A stretch of DNA of 64,000 nucleotides from Craspedostauros australis. Taxonomy: Eukaryota; Bacillariophyta; Bacillariophyceae; Mastogloiales; Achnanthaceae. The position numbers and the translations under genes are program-made. The stretch lies in the NCBI GenBank assembly GCA_026770025.1, contig JAMXDE010000006.1, forward strand, positions 3,044,001 to 3,108,000. The letters are read 5' to 3'. This document shows positions 44,389 to 53,936 of the stretch, one piece after another (within the stretch, counting starts at the first letter, position 1; each line of letters begins with the position of its first letter). The notes under the pieces are model-generated. The model was not told where the DNA came from and did no database searches. It worked only from the letters and a program-made list of their open reading frames with translations.

Positions 44389-47043
44389 ATGATTATCAAC
44401 ATGATCAACACCAAGACAATCATCGCCACCACTCTCCTTGTTGCCTTCATGGCGGTGGCTGAAGCGCGCCTAAAAGGAGAAAAAGCCACGGCTGTTGTGG
44501 ATGAAATGCACCTGGCGTTGCAAGCCACTCGCACAATCAAGGTTGCTGTCGGCGTCGGCGACAACAAGGTTGCCAAAACAAACAAAGACGGCGTCTTGGA
44601 TCCCTCCAATCCGCCATCTTCAATGCCTTCAACCTCCAAGGAGGCTGCAGGTCTAACAACCATGCCCACATGGATTCCAAGCGCTCATCCAACAGCCTAT
44701 CTCGCACCCTCTCCGACCTCATCGCCGACCATGCCGCCAGCTCCATCAGCTCCTCCGATGGACTTCGATTCCACCATCTCCGTTGTCTGCAAGCCCGATG
44801 GTGCCACCATCCTCACACCACAAGAGGCAAGTGCCAAGACCATCATCTGCAACTCTGCCAAGCCATCATGCCGTGAGGCAGTGACCGCCGTGAGGGAATC
44901 CAAGGTACTGCAGAACTTCTTCGGATGCACAGGAAACCTCGGCGAAGGAGCCGCTCGCAAGCTCTTCAACAAGTACGCATCTGACGACGTGCTTGCTGGC
45001 CAATTGGCCCTGATCGCTGCCACCAAGCCGCTCCTCGTCACCGAGCGGCCAGATGCAATGGAGGCAGCATGCATGTCCATCGGAATGGCCCAATCTCCAT
45101 CCGCCGCCAATCCATGCTGCCAAGGATCATCGGGATGCACCTCAGTCACCGGATCCGCCTCCAACTCTCCTCCATTCATGACCGTCGCCATCACGGCCTG
45201 TACCGGTGACAGCGCCTGCAAGGACATGGGACCGAATCCTCTCATCCTGGATTCTTCCTGCACTGGCGTGAGTGCATGCGAATCCATGAATCAGAGCGAG
45301 ATCAATCCCTTCATCACAGGAGTGACCTTCGTTGGTGAAGGTGCATGCACCAGCGCGCAATCCTGTGAGGGAGTGGGGCAGCTGTCCAGCGGCGACGTGA
45401 CCATCCAGGAGGGTGCGTGTATCGGTACCGAACCATGTACTTCAGCTGGCCGCCGCGTCGCACAATCCGCACCATCCTTCCGCTACCAAAGTCACATCGA
45501 CATTGGCTCGAATGCTTGCGTTGGCAACAATGCCTGCAAGGATGCCCATTCCACTGTGAGTCGTTTCCCAGGTGGAAAGATTACAGGAAGCCTGACCATT
45601 GGCGATGGTGGCTGTGCCAATGAAGGCTCATGCGAGAAGCTTGGCTTGAATGACAGGATGAGGACGGATATCATCATTCCTTCTGGTGGTTGTGGCGGTG
45701 TTCGGAGCTGTTGGGCGTGCATGACGAAGATGGAGTGCAACTTTGATGAGGTATATCTCATCAGTGATGTGGAGCAAGCCTGTCCCAAGGGAGGCAGAGA
45801 CACAAACTTCCTTCCAACGGGTGACAAGGTGGATGAGTATTGCGTTGGCAAGGACACATTGCCAACGGAGTGTCCGACGTTCTTTCCCACCCCATTTCCC
45901 ACTGTGTCGGTTGAACCCACATCTGTTCCCACATCGACTCCGACATCAGATCCAACATCGGCTCCCACCTCGGCGCCGACGTCAGCTCCAACTCTTGCCC
46001 CTGCATCTTTCACCGTAGGATGTCTCTCAGCACCGGGTGACGCCACACAAACGTTCAATTCCATCGATGGTGACATATTGTGCGATGGTGCAACAGGCAC
46101 ATGTGCGGACTTCGTCTCTGAGGTTGATGCTCTGGCTGACAAGGGTAAGCGCAAGATGATCAACAGCATCTTTGGATGCAATGATGAAGACCCTCCACAG
46201 CCCGTGGCATTGGAGGTGGCACAGAAACGTTTTGACAAGATCAAGAACGACGAAAGTGTGACCAAGGCATTGTTGGCGATCGTGGAGGAGAACACAAAGC
46301 TCTTCACTGGGAGCGCGTCTGTGGTGACGAATGCGTGCAATGGCTCATGCTGCAGGGACAGTAATTCTTGCACCATTGACTCTGCGAATGGTGGTGTCAT
46401 GACGGTGAGCTCAGAGTCATGTGTCGGAGATCAGGCCTGCAGATTCACACGTCCCAACGCAATCATACTTGACAGTTGCAAGGGACTTGGTGCCTGCTTT
46501 CGGTTGGGCAATTTCTTCCCAAATCATCCAGCTGCTGGTGTCAAAGTTGGATCCAGGGTGATCGGGCCAAGAGCTTGTGTTGAACAGCAGAGCTGCAATG
46601 GTGTTGGAGCTAATATCTTTGGCGATATACGAGTGCAAGAAGGAGCATGCGATACAATGAATTCATGCACTGCCATTTCTTCCCGCGCCAACCAAGGGTC
46701 TACAACCACGACACCGATCGTGGCACGTGTCTTCATCGGAAAGAATGCTTGCCAAGGGAGCTTCACTTGCTTTGAATTGCATAGCCGTTCTTCCATCAAA
46801 TTCGCAGGAAGCGTGATCGTCGAAGCCGGTGCCTGTCCGGGAGAGCAAACGTGCCTTCGTCTTGGCAAAAGTGACAGTGCAACCAACGACATCATCATCA
46901 GAGCAGGAGTCTGCAAGCCAGCCGCCACCTGCAAAAATTGTGTCCAGGGACCATTGTGTACGTCAGCCAACGAGACGTACGTAATCGACGACGCAGAGAA
47001 TGATTGCCCTGGACCAAATCGAACTGCCTGCGAAGTCATCTAA
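44389..47043 (+). CDS. Secreted, duplicated Cys-rich protein with PTSxPT linker
   Basis: 884 residues. The N-terminus (TIIATTLLVAFMAVAEA) is a signal peptide with likely cleavage before RLKGEK. After a Ser/Pro-rich stretch come two copies of a module of about 340 residues, near 120-475 and 545-880. Each opens with VxCxxxxGxA...C, has FGC..., then a long run of Cys-spaced repeats of the type GACxxxxxCxxxG (for example GEGACTSAQSCEGVG), and ends C..C..C with YVISD or YVIDD. The linker (about 505-538) is a PT-rich run of SAPTSAPTSD type, common in diatom cell-surface and wall-associated proteins. Disulphide-rich repeats suggest an extracellular structural or adhesive role; this is inference. The two modules are diverged copies, so the duplication is old. 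Confidence 0.8.
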   Translation: MIINMINTKTIIATTLLVAFMAVAEARLKGEKATAVVDEMHLALQATRTIKVAVGVGDNKVAKTNKDGVLDPSNPPSSMPSTSKEAAGLTTMPTWIPSAHPTAYLAPSPTSSPTMPPAPSAPPMDFDSTISVVCKPDGATILTPQEASAKTIICNSAKPSCREAVTAVRESKVLQNFFGCTGNLGEGAARKLFNKYASDDVLAGQLALIAATKPLLVTERPDAMEAACMSIGMAQSPSAANPCCQGSSGCTSVTGSASNSPPFMTVAITACTGDSACKDMGPNPLILDSSCTGVSACESMNQSEINPFITGVTFVGEGACTSAQSCEGVGQLSSGDVTIQEGACIGTEPCTSAGRRVAQSAPSFRYQSHIDIGSNACVGNNACKDAHSTVSRFPGGKITGSLTIGDGGCANEGSCEKLGLNDRMRTDIIIPSGGCGGVRSCWACMTKMECNFDEVYLISDVEQACPKGGRDTNFLPTGDKVDEYCVGKDTLPTECPTFFPTPFPTVSVEPTSVPTSTPTSDPTSAPTSAPTSAPTLAPASFTVGCLSAPGDATQTFNSIDGDILCDGATGTCADFVSEVDALADKGKRKMINSIFGCNDEDPPQPVALEVAQKRFDKIKNDESVTKALLAIVEENTKLFTGSASVVTNACNGSCCRDSNSCTIDSANGGVMTVSSESCVGDQACRFTRPNAIILDSCKGLGACFRLGNFFPNHPAAGVKVGSRVIGPRACVEQQSCNGVGANIFGDIRVQEGACDTMNSCTAISSRANQGSTTTTPIVARVFIGKNACQGSFTCFELHSRSSIKFAGSVIVEAGACPGEQTCLRLGKSDSATNDIIIRAGVCKPAATCKNCVQGPLCTSANETYVIDDAENDCPGPNRTACEVI

Positions 47044-47470
47044 GAGCCCCTCGAGCGAGTCGATCAAGACTTTGAAATGAACATTCCACCTTTTTCAGGG
47101 ATAACCAAACCAAGCACATATTCGTAATCCTTGTAGTCTCCTTTTAAATATTGAGCCATTGCATTTTTAGTATGGTCCTATTTTAAGCTTTATGACCTGA
47201 TGGATGTGCACATTTTTGGACCGCTTCTGGGTTTCGTCGATGCACGTCCGACCACATCAATCCAACTTGACATGTTGGCGTTCTTTGTTTCAGCGAATTT
47301 GTTCCTACTTTTAATTGTTGAGTCTCTTTCTGCGCTGTTTCGATGGGGAGAAGCAGCGACTTCATGGGAACATCCATTCCATACGACTATTGGTGTGCAT
47401 GTACGAATGTACCACACAACCGCGGACCCACACACACACTGCCGGAAAGAGCACTATGCTTTCTCGATGG

Positions 47471-47770
47471 TCAAGTCATCTTGGCCTCACGCGTCTTCTC
47501 TTCGTCGGCATCGAAGGCCTGGATCATCTCGTTGACGACGTCTTGGCCGCAGCGTCCCCACTCCTTGCGGTTTGTCATGGCGTAGTTCAGGTACTCGTCG
47601 CTTGACTTGCCGAACACTCTGCAATCCTTCAGCTTCTTCGCCAGCGGCATGATGTAGAAGCCAAAGAAGCCCATCTCGCCCTTGTACCAGCCATCGATGG
47701 GGTTCTTTTCGGCACAGCTGTCGTTGCAGGCCCTGTAGTATAGCTCACCCAAGTATAGCTCTGCACCAAG
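47471..47770 (-). pseudogene. Orphan 3' end of a cyclic-nucleotide phosphodiesterase
   Basis: The frame reads GWYKGEMGFFGFYIMPLAKKLKDC, then VFGKSSDEYLNYAMTNRKEW, then a Glu/Ala-rich end. This is the C-terminal signature of class I 3',5'-cyclic nucleotide phosphodiesterases of diatoms and other protists (GFFDFYIIPLAKKLK...GVSSDEYLNYA). The metal-binding half (HNxxH and following His/Asp) is not found upstream (47840-49000) in any frame I examined. It is therefore a fragment: the broken remnant of a gene, or a last exon whose others I missed. The C-terminus is intact to a stop at 47471. Confidence 0.55.
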
Positions 47771-50700
47771 ACACTGAGTGTTTTGACGTTTTGCGCTAGG
47801 TCTGTGTTTGTTGCTGTGGTGTTATCATGCCAAATCAAACGCGACGAAGCAATTGACTTGATGTCTCGACTGTGTCAACGGTAATATACGTATTCAGGTA
47901 AATATATGACGACATCTATTTCGTTCAATCGTGCATGGTGGAAGATGAAAAAAGGGCGTCCCTATTGCATGTGTTTGATTGTGCTGTTCTCATGTTTCGA
48001 ATTTCATTTGATAACGGCTATAACGGACGTAGCCAATGGCAACATGGTGAGCAATTTGTGTTTGTTTTGTGAGTGTTTCTTCTTGTTGTTGTTCTCGTGG
48101 CAAGGTAACCATTCCCCCCCACAAGCGTGGTGCTTCTGCTCTCCATCTCCATCGCTTGATTGGCTCAACCTCACTTCGCACCGCCGTACAAGTTTGGTAT
48201 TATGCTTGGCTGTCATCGGTCCATCATCATGTCGACCAGCGCTGTGCATGAGAGCATCTCCTTCAAACAAACTCATATTATACAATACAAGCGAGTACCA
48301 TACGAGGACACATACGTGTGCTCTACTCATGGAGTGCGATATCTACGACCACGATCTACTCTATCAAAACAAGTACTTTGCTCGACTATACTCTCTTCGG
48401 CCTACCAGCACATTGAGGTTGCTGGAGCCCCTTCGCCTCCACTTTGGACCATGACGTGGTCCTCTCTAATACATCTGACCTCTACTCTACCCTACCGCAT
48501 AAGCGGCCTTTCTCCTTTCGCGAAGTCTTGGATGGAGCGCACAACATGGGAAGGCACAACGGAGGAGTGCGTGACAACGACAGAGGAGATGATCGCGGGA
48601 TCGGCATCTTCGCTGGGTGCAACTGGAACCATTCGACATCTTGCTGGATGGCATCACGCATCATGGTCACCTCGCCCCATGGGATTTGCTCTTCGCGAAG
48701 TTGCTGATCCATGACTGGCGTGGGCACACCTCTGCACACACGTCAGGACGCTCGCAAATACATGCCAAACCATGCCCGAGCGAGGGTGACACACAGGCAC
48801 CAGACTTCCAATACAAGATTGTGGTTTCTGGTACTATATGCGCCAGTCCTGGGATCGCCAGCGACACCATACGAGTGAAGTGATGTGATGTGGGAGTAGC
48901 TTCGAGTACAGAAACACCCAGAAAACGACACCCGGCGACGTTCGCGAAGGCGCAAGCAGTTGCGCTTCCGTGCCTCGTTGCGCCACCGGTTGGCGCAGTG
49001 TGAGCGTGGTTTCTGACGACTTCTGAGGTGGCTCAGGCTTGTTCTCTTCGTTGTGGGTGCAGAAGGAAGGTCTCTATTTCACGCAGCCGCTCTACCATAC
49101 TCCCAATGCGCTGGTGAGTTTGGCAATCTCGGCACCGCCAGCGTCTGAAGTAACGCGAAGGGTGAAGAAGATGCGCTCAGCGATCAGAGCAACCACCTTC
49201 AGCATCTCCACCTGCCACGATCTGTTCCGCGCGGATAGCAGAAAGAAGGGCGAGGGCGACCATGTCAAGTTCCAGGAATGGATCACGCAGTTTCCCAAAA
49301 TTGGAAAAGGCATGGCGGTCTTCTGTGCGGGTGTCACAAGCCACGGGAGTACCTACGAGTTGACCCGCTGGTATCTGCTTTCGCGCGTTGCCTTCCTTGT
49401 TGTGTGCCGGAACGAAGGCGCCAATGCGAATCATCATGCGTTTCCGATATTTCTCATCTCTCTCAGCCATTGCAGCGGCCGTATCTGCCGGGAGATCGCG
49501 ATGGAATAGATTGCAGGTGTTGCCCGCAGATGCACAGCGACGAACCGCAACCTGTCACTGACGGACACCAACCTTCGCGCAGCAGCCATGGTCGTGGATT
49601 CTGGTTTCAGAATGCTGGTGGTGGTCCCTGCGCATTCGCAATGGCTTCCGTCTGCGTCGTTTGCACGCCCCAGAGTCACCATGCGCCATGCCTGGGATTT
49701 CTTCTCCGTGCGAAATGGTGGGAACGGTGTGCGGTGATGCTCAACAAAGCGAGTTGAGCTCTTCCATCTTGTCCACGTTGCGCTCGTACCACGAGCAACA
49801 CCTTGGCTTGGGGCTGGGTTTGGGCTTGGGCTTGGGCTTGGGTTTTGTTTTCGTGAAGCGGCATAGGTGATGTTGTGAAGCAGACAGTTGTTTGGGAGTT
49901 CGCGTTGTCCTCTTTCGAGGCGTCTTGTGCTCATCAGGGGGCTTACGAATTATCTTTTGTGGTTGGGATGTGAAAGAAGATGGGTGTGGATTGAGCAAGT
50001 TGAGAAACTCCACGCGATTGCCAAGCTCGAGGGATGCCACACGCACGAATCCTTCTGCCATGTACGACTATGGTACGTAGGACCGCAGTCCTGCTTTTGA
50101 TGCCCTGGTGGGGTGGGCGCGTGGGTCGGGATCTCGTTGCGTACTCTGGCAGAGCAGTGCCTTCTCCTGGTTGTCCGTGTTCTGTTGCCCAATGCGCGAC
50201 ATTGGATGTCCCTTGTTGGTCATGGTGAGCACATCCATGTGTCTGGAGGATTGATGCGCAAGGGCATCGCAAAGACGGGAGGCTCATCTCGGCTCGAGCA
50301 GGAAGGAAGATGATCGCGAGAACAGCGGCGGACGGCAAGAGCGTCGTTGTGTTCGCCTCGCCTTGTTTGCAAAGAAGGTCGTCCAGATTCGAGCCGTGTT
50401 GGTGTGGGTACTGTGTATTGATGCTGGCGCGGCGCTGTCGGGCACCTCTCTTGGTGCTGTTGCTACGATTCGCAAATGAAATAGAGTACTGGGCATTGGT
50501 CATGACGACGATGATGACGACGATGATGGTTGATAATGCGACACTAGTAATTCAGTTATTGTGTTGTATTCTACATGTTCCAATGGTGGCATGTTTGGCT
50601 TCGAAGACGAAAGGATCTTGAAGCAAAGGAAAATCCCGAGACAAGAAAGAATGATCGGGAGGATTGTTGATTTTGGCAACCCGCAGCCAAAATGCAAGAG

Positions 50701-50819
50701 CCGGTGCATGGAATAATGATTCGTCCCCGGCTGGCCGATGGATTGATGTTAGTGGTCATCGACGTGATCGACGTGGACGGTGGACGAAGAGAGAAGGAGT
50801 GGAAGGTGTTCTAGTAGCC
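47771..50819. other. Gene-poor stretch with possible decayed coding
   Basis: About 3 kb. Minus-strand frames at 49092-49934 have a moderately protein-like composition (for example AERDEKYRKRMMIRIGAFV and WQVEMLKVVALIAER), but frames shift between them and no family is recognised. A cyclase or phosphodiesterase N-terminal part was looked for and not found. A TTGGGC repeat lies at 49801-49852. Confidence 0.35.
49801..49852. repeat. (TTGGGC)n short tandem repeat
   Basis: Four to five units of a 6-base TTGGGC repeat, preceded by TTGGGGCTGGGT variants. It codes Pro/Lys/Ser or Gly/Leu strings in chance frames. Confidence 0.75.
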
Positions 50820-51191
50820 TCACAGAATCACGCAGCACTGCGCCTGGACCATCTTCATGTCTTCCGGTGTTTCGCCCAGCGTCGTGGCGTCTGTTGCGTT
50901 CGTTCCTGAGCTCGAGCTGTGGTCGTCGCCCTTCTTCTTGTGTATTGAGTGGTCCAGGCTGTAGCACTTGTGTGTAGCTGCCTCAAGGATTTCGTTTTGT
51001 CTCTTCATCTCTCTCTGTGTTGACAGTGGCCTTGACACGAAGATGTGAATGGCCTCCTTCAGGATCATTTGCTCCTGCTCCTTGGTTGGGTATGCCTGGA
51101 TGCCGAGGTTCGACTTGGCCTCCGTCGCTAGCATGCGAGCGTCGATGAAGCGGACTTCAAGTGCTCTTGTGATGACGGCTTCGACTGGCAT
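50820..51191 (-). CDS. Small CaaX-box protein, family member 3
   Basis: 123 residues, the shortest of three paralogs. The shared block reads ALEVRFIDARMLATEAKSNL, AYPTKEQEQ, KEAIHIFV and MKRQNEILEAA. The tail is Ser/Thr/Asp/His-rich and ends QCCVIL: a CaaX box (Leu favours geranylgeranylation) with a preceding Cys as in member 2. No enzyme motif. The start has the context CTCACAATG, close to that of the other two. All three genes lie on the minus strand, separated by 10.5 and 16.5 kb. Confidence 0.7.
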   Translation of the reverse strand: MPVEAVITRALEVRFIDARMLATEAKSNLGIQAYPTKEQEQMILKEAIHIFVSRPLSTQREMKRQNEILEAATHKCYSLDHSIHKKKGDDHSSSSGTNATDATTLGETPEDMKMVQAQCCVIL

Positions 51192-53161
51192 TGTGAGATT
51201 GTGTTGGTATTGATGTTGGTGTATTTTGCGGTGGTGTGCTGTGGTTGGGTGTGTTGGATGTGCTGCTTTTGAGTCTGAGTGGATTCAATTTTGTGATGAG
51301 AATGAGATGAGGAACTGCCAGTGGTATCATCGCTGCTGTGGCATGCTCGTAAATGAGGTGCTGATGGACGCGATGCTGTGAGGAAGACACAGCGGCAGCA
51401 CGTCCACGAAGATCCATCATCTTTTCCCGTACACACGCATGTTCTCTGTGTTCCATGAACCATCATCGATAATCGTTGCTCGTCTTCGCGATGTTTGTGT
51501 TGGCGCATTTTTCCGCGATTGGAGAACGGCACCACCCATACTCACACCCCACAGAGCAAACATCTCGCTCCCATCATTGGATTTCCTGAGAACAGATGAG
51601 TGCATGATGTGCTTGTCCCGTGAAGATAGTCCACAGCTTTTTGCATCTCGCGGTTTTGTCAATCGGATTGCCAAATTGTGAGGCCCCGATGACAATTCTC
51701 CGTCGTTACAAACAATCGTGTTGGGTTCAATTTGTGGTCTCATGAGAACTATGTGAGCCTGTCCAAATGCGTGTCTGGCAGCCACAGGTTATTTACAATT
51801 CGTGTTTGTGACGTCTGTCGAGCAGAATCACGTTTCGGAGATAACGACTCGGGACAGAACACTGTTCATTGCAACAAAAATGAATGGAAAAGAGGTGACA
51901 ATTTTCGACGCCAACACGTTGACACAAAACGTTGACACAACACGAGACCGATTACCGAAAAGACAAATCCGTGCGTGGGTGGGCCTGTCTGGAGGCGCCA
52001 TGACTCACACCTCCAAGCCGCCAGGTACGAGTCAGCGCTTGCGTGCGGCGGAGGTGCTGATTGAAGGTGCAAAGATGACGGCGCGAAAGGACGGAAGGAA
52101 CAACATTGCCCTCGGTTCGCAAACAGAGGCGGTGAAAACGCTGTGATGGATCGGGATCGACATTCTGTTGGCGATCATTCCGTTGGTCCAGTGCATCGCG
52201 TCGCCGTGCAAGCAGGTCCATAGACGGGGACAATCTATCGTGCGCCAAAGCGTGTTGGGACGAACAGTAGTACCTCCTCGTGCGGTCAGGGCAGGAATAG
52301 CAGGTGTTGGCGGCAATCAGTGCGCGGAGGACATGCCCCTCCCATCTTCAGTCAAGGATGCAGCGTTCGCTGGGTGCGAATGCTTGTACTCACAGAGAGC
52401 GCCTGCACTGGAGCGCAAGAGATAGATACGCGATGGCGACTACAAGTGCGCACGAAATCGAAAGCGGGGCTGTCACGGAATTGGAAGCGAGGGCCAAGCA
52501 ACTCCCTCGGACTGGAGCGTTGCTGCTGTTGGAGCGTCGCCACGACATCTTATCCTCCCAAGCGGGCCCAAGAAAAGCGTAGTTGATTCGGGAGGGGAAA
52601 TCACCACATGACGCATCGAGATGAGGTGCTTGTGAACGAGGAGAGATCTCCCGGAACCCCATCTGTGTGACTTTTCAGCTGGTGTGTCTCTGACGTTGCT
52701 GTGCGTACTTCTGTTGGGTAGCTCGTACGTGTGGAAGTCGAGTGCCTGCTGCCAGTTGGGATGAATACGCACTCGAGAGACTACTGGAGCATTTTCTGTT
52801 TTGTCATGCCAGCCTCGTTGATGCTGGACGTTTCCTGCACAAGCGGCAGGCGAAAGATGATATGACCTCTCCGAACTGTGTTAAGTTTGTACTCCTTGTT
52901 GCAGTGTCAACCAGATCCCGCACGACCAGTTTGTTGATGTCGTGATAGCAACAGAGATGGGCGAAGGCCCCGTTGACAAAGCAGACAGAGCACCGACTCG
53001 AGCTGTTGGGGTCCGTAGCCCTCTCGCCCGCATCCGCAGAGGGGAGTCACAACCGGGCGGAGGCGTCAATCTGTTTGGGTGTTTGCGAGGCTGTTTCTCT
53101 TGTGGGTGTGTGGACAAGTCGTGTGTCTATACGCGCAGCAAGGGAGGTTCGCAAGAGCACG
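51192..53161. other. Intergenic stretch up to the intact retrotransposon
   Basis: About 2 kb. Frames such as 51802-52146 (plus) and 51952-52248 (minus) overlap and are unrecognised. The last bases hold the left copy of the target duplication. No gene is supported. Confidence 0.45.
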
Positions 53162-53166
53162 CGCAT
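53162..53166. repeat. Target-site duplication, left copy
   Basis: CGCAT directly outside the left LTR, matching 62317-62321 outside the right LTR. Confidence 0.8.
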
Positions 53167-53853
53167 AGTTAGGATTCGTGCGTAGGCGTCGCGAATCGGT
53201 GGAGAATGCCTCGTGAATCTGCCGGCTTCGGGATAGCCGTGTGATGCAGTTCAAGAGAGGTGTGCTGTTTGAATAGTTATAACTTGTAACGATGAGAAGT
53301 AGAGTGCTTTGTAGCTAATCCTTGTCCGTTATTATGAGTTAGCTTATTGGTGTTAGTAGGGTGAAGAAACGATGCCACACAACTTGGCGAGACCCTGCAC
53401 TGATGCACTTGATTCAGTGCAACAGAGTAGACAGTCAATACAGTACCTTGCTCTCCGCACATGTAGTTACACTGCAGTGTAGGTCATGACAATCAGTGGT
53501 GACGGTCATGAAGCAGTGGCTGTGGCTGAAGCTGACACTCGGATTCCATTGCTTGAGTTGAAGCAAGTTGGATACGCATGCTGAGACCACGGTGGTAGTG
53601 TGGTGGTCATCAGCAATGAAGGAATCGAGATAAGTTTTAGTAAGGAGGATCTGAAGAGCATATAGTTCCCAGGTGGGGTGTGAGTCAGGTCGGTCAGGTT
53701 TGAGTCATGATGGATTCGTGAATGGAGGAGAGAAAGGAGGAGAAAAAGGTTTGGTGGTCAATCAAGTCGGAAGATTTCGCGCCAAAACAGGAATTTCTCC
53801 CATCGGGTTGATACCGTGTTCGGTACTAGTCTGTCCCTCATTGAATCTCAACT
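53167..53853 (-). repeat. 3' LTR of the intact copia element
   Basis: 687 bases, matching 61630-62316 at an offset of 8463. The plus-strand ends are AGTTAGGATTCG and GAATCTCAACT. Confidence 0.9.
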
Positions 53854-53862
53854 CTCCCTCTC
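53854..53862 (-). other. Polypurine tract of the intact copia element
   Basis: GAGAGGGAG on the minus strand, immediately 5' of the 3' LTR, where plus-strand DNA synthesis is primed in LTR elements. Confidence 0.7.
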
Positions 53863-53936
53863 AGTGTTGGGTCGTGATTGGAGTTGTGGTATCGATGAAA
53901 ACTTCATCCTTCGTTGTTGTTTGTTGTTGTTGGTTA

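Noticed and set aside
47840-49940. Adenylate/guanylate cyclase or catalytic phosphodiesterase part upstream of the orphan fragment
   Set aside because: No cyclase or HNxxH-type metal-site motif seen in the frames examined.
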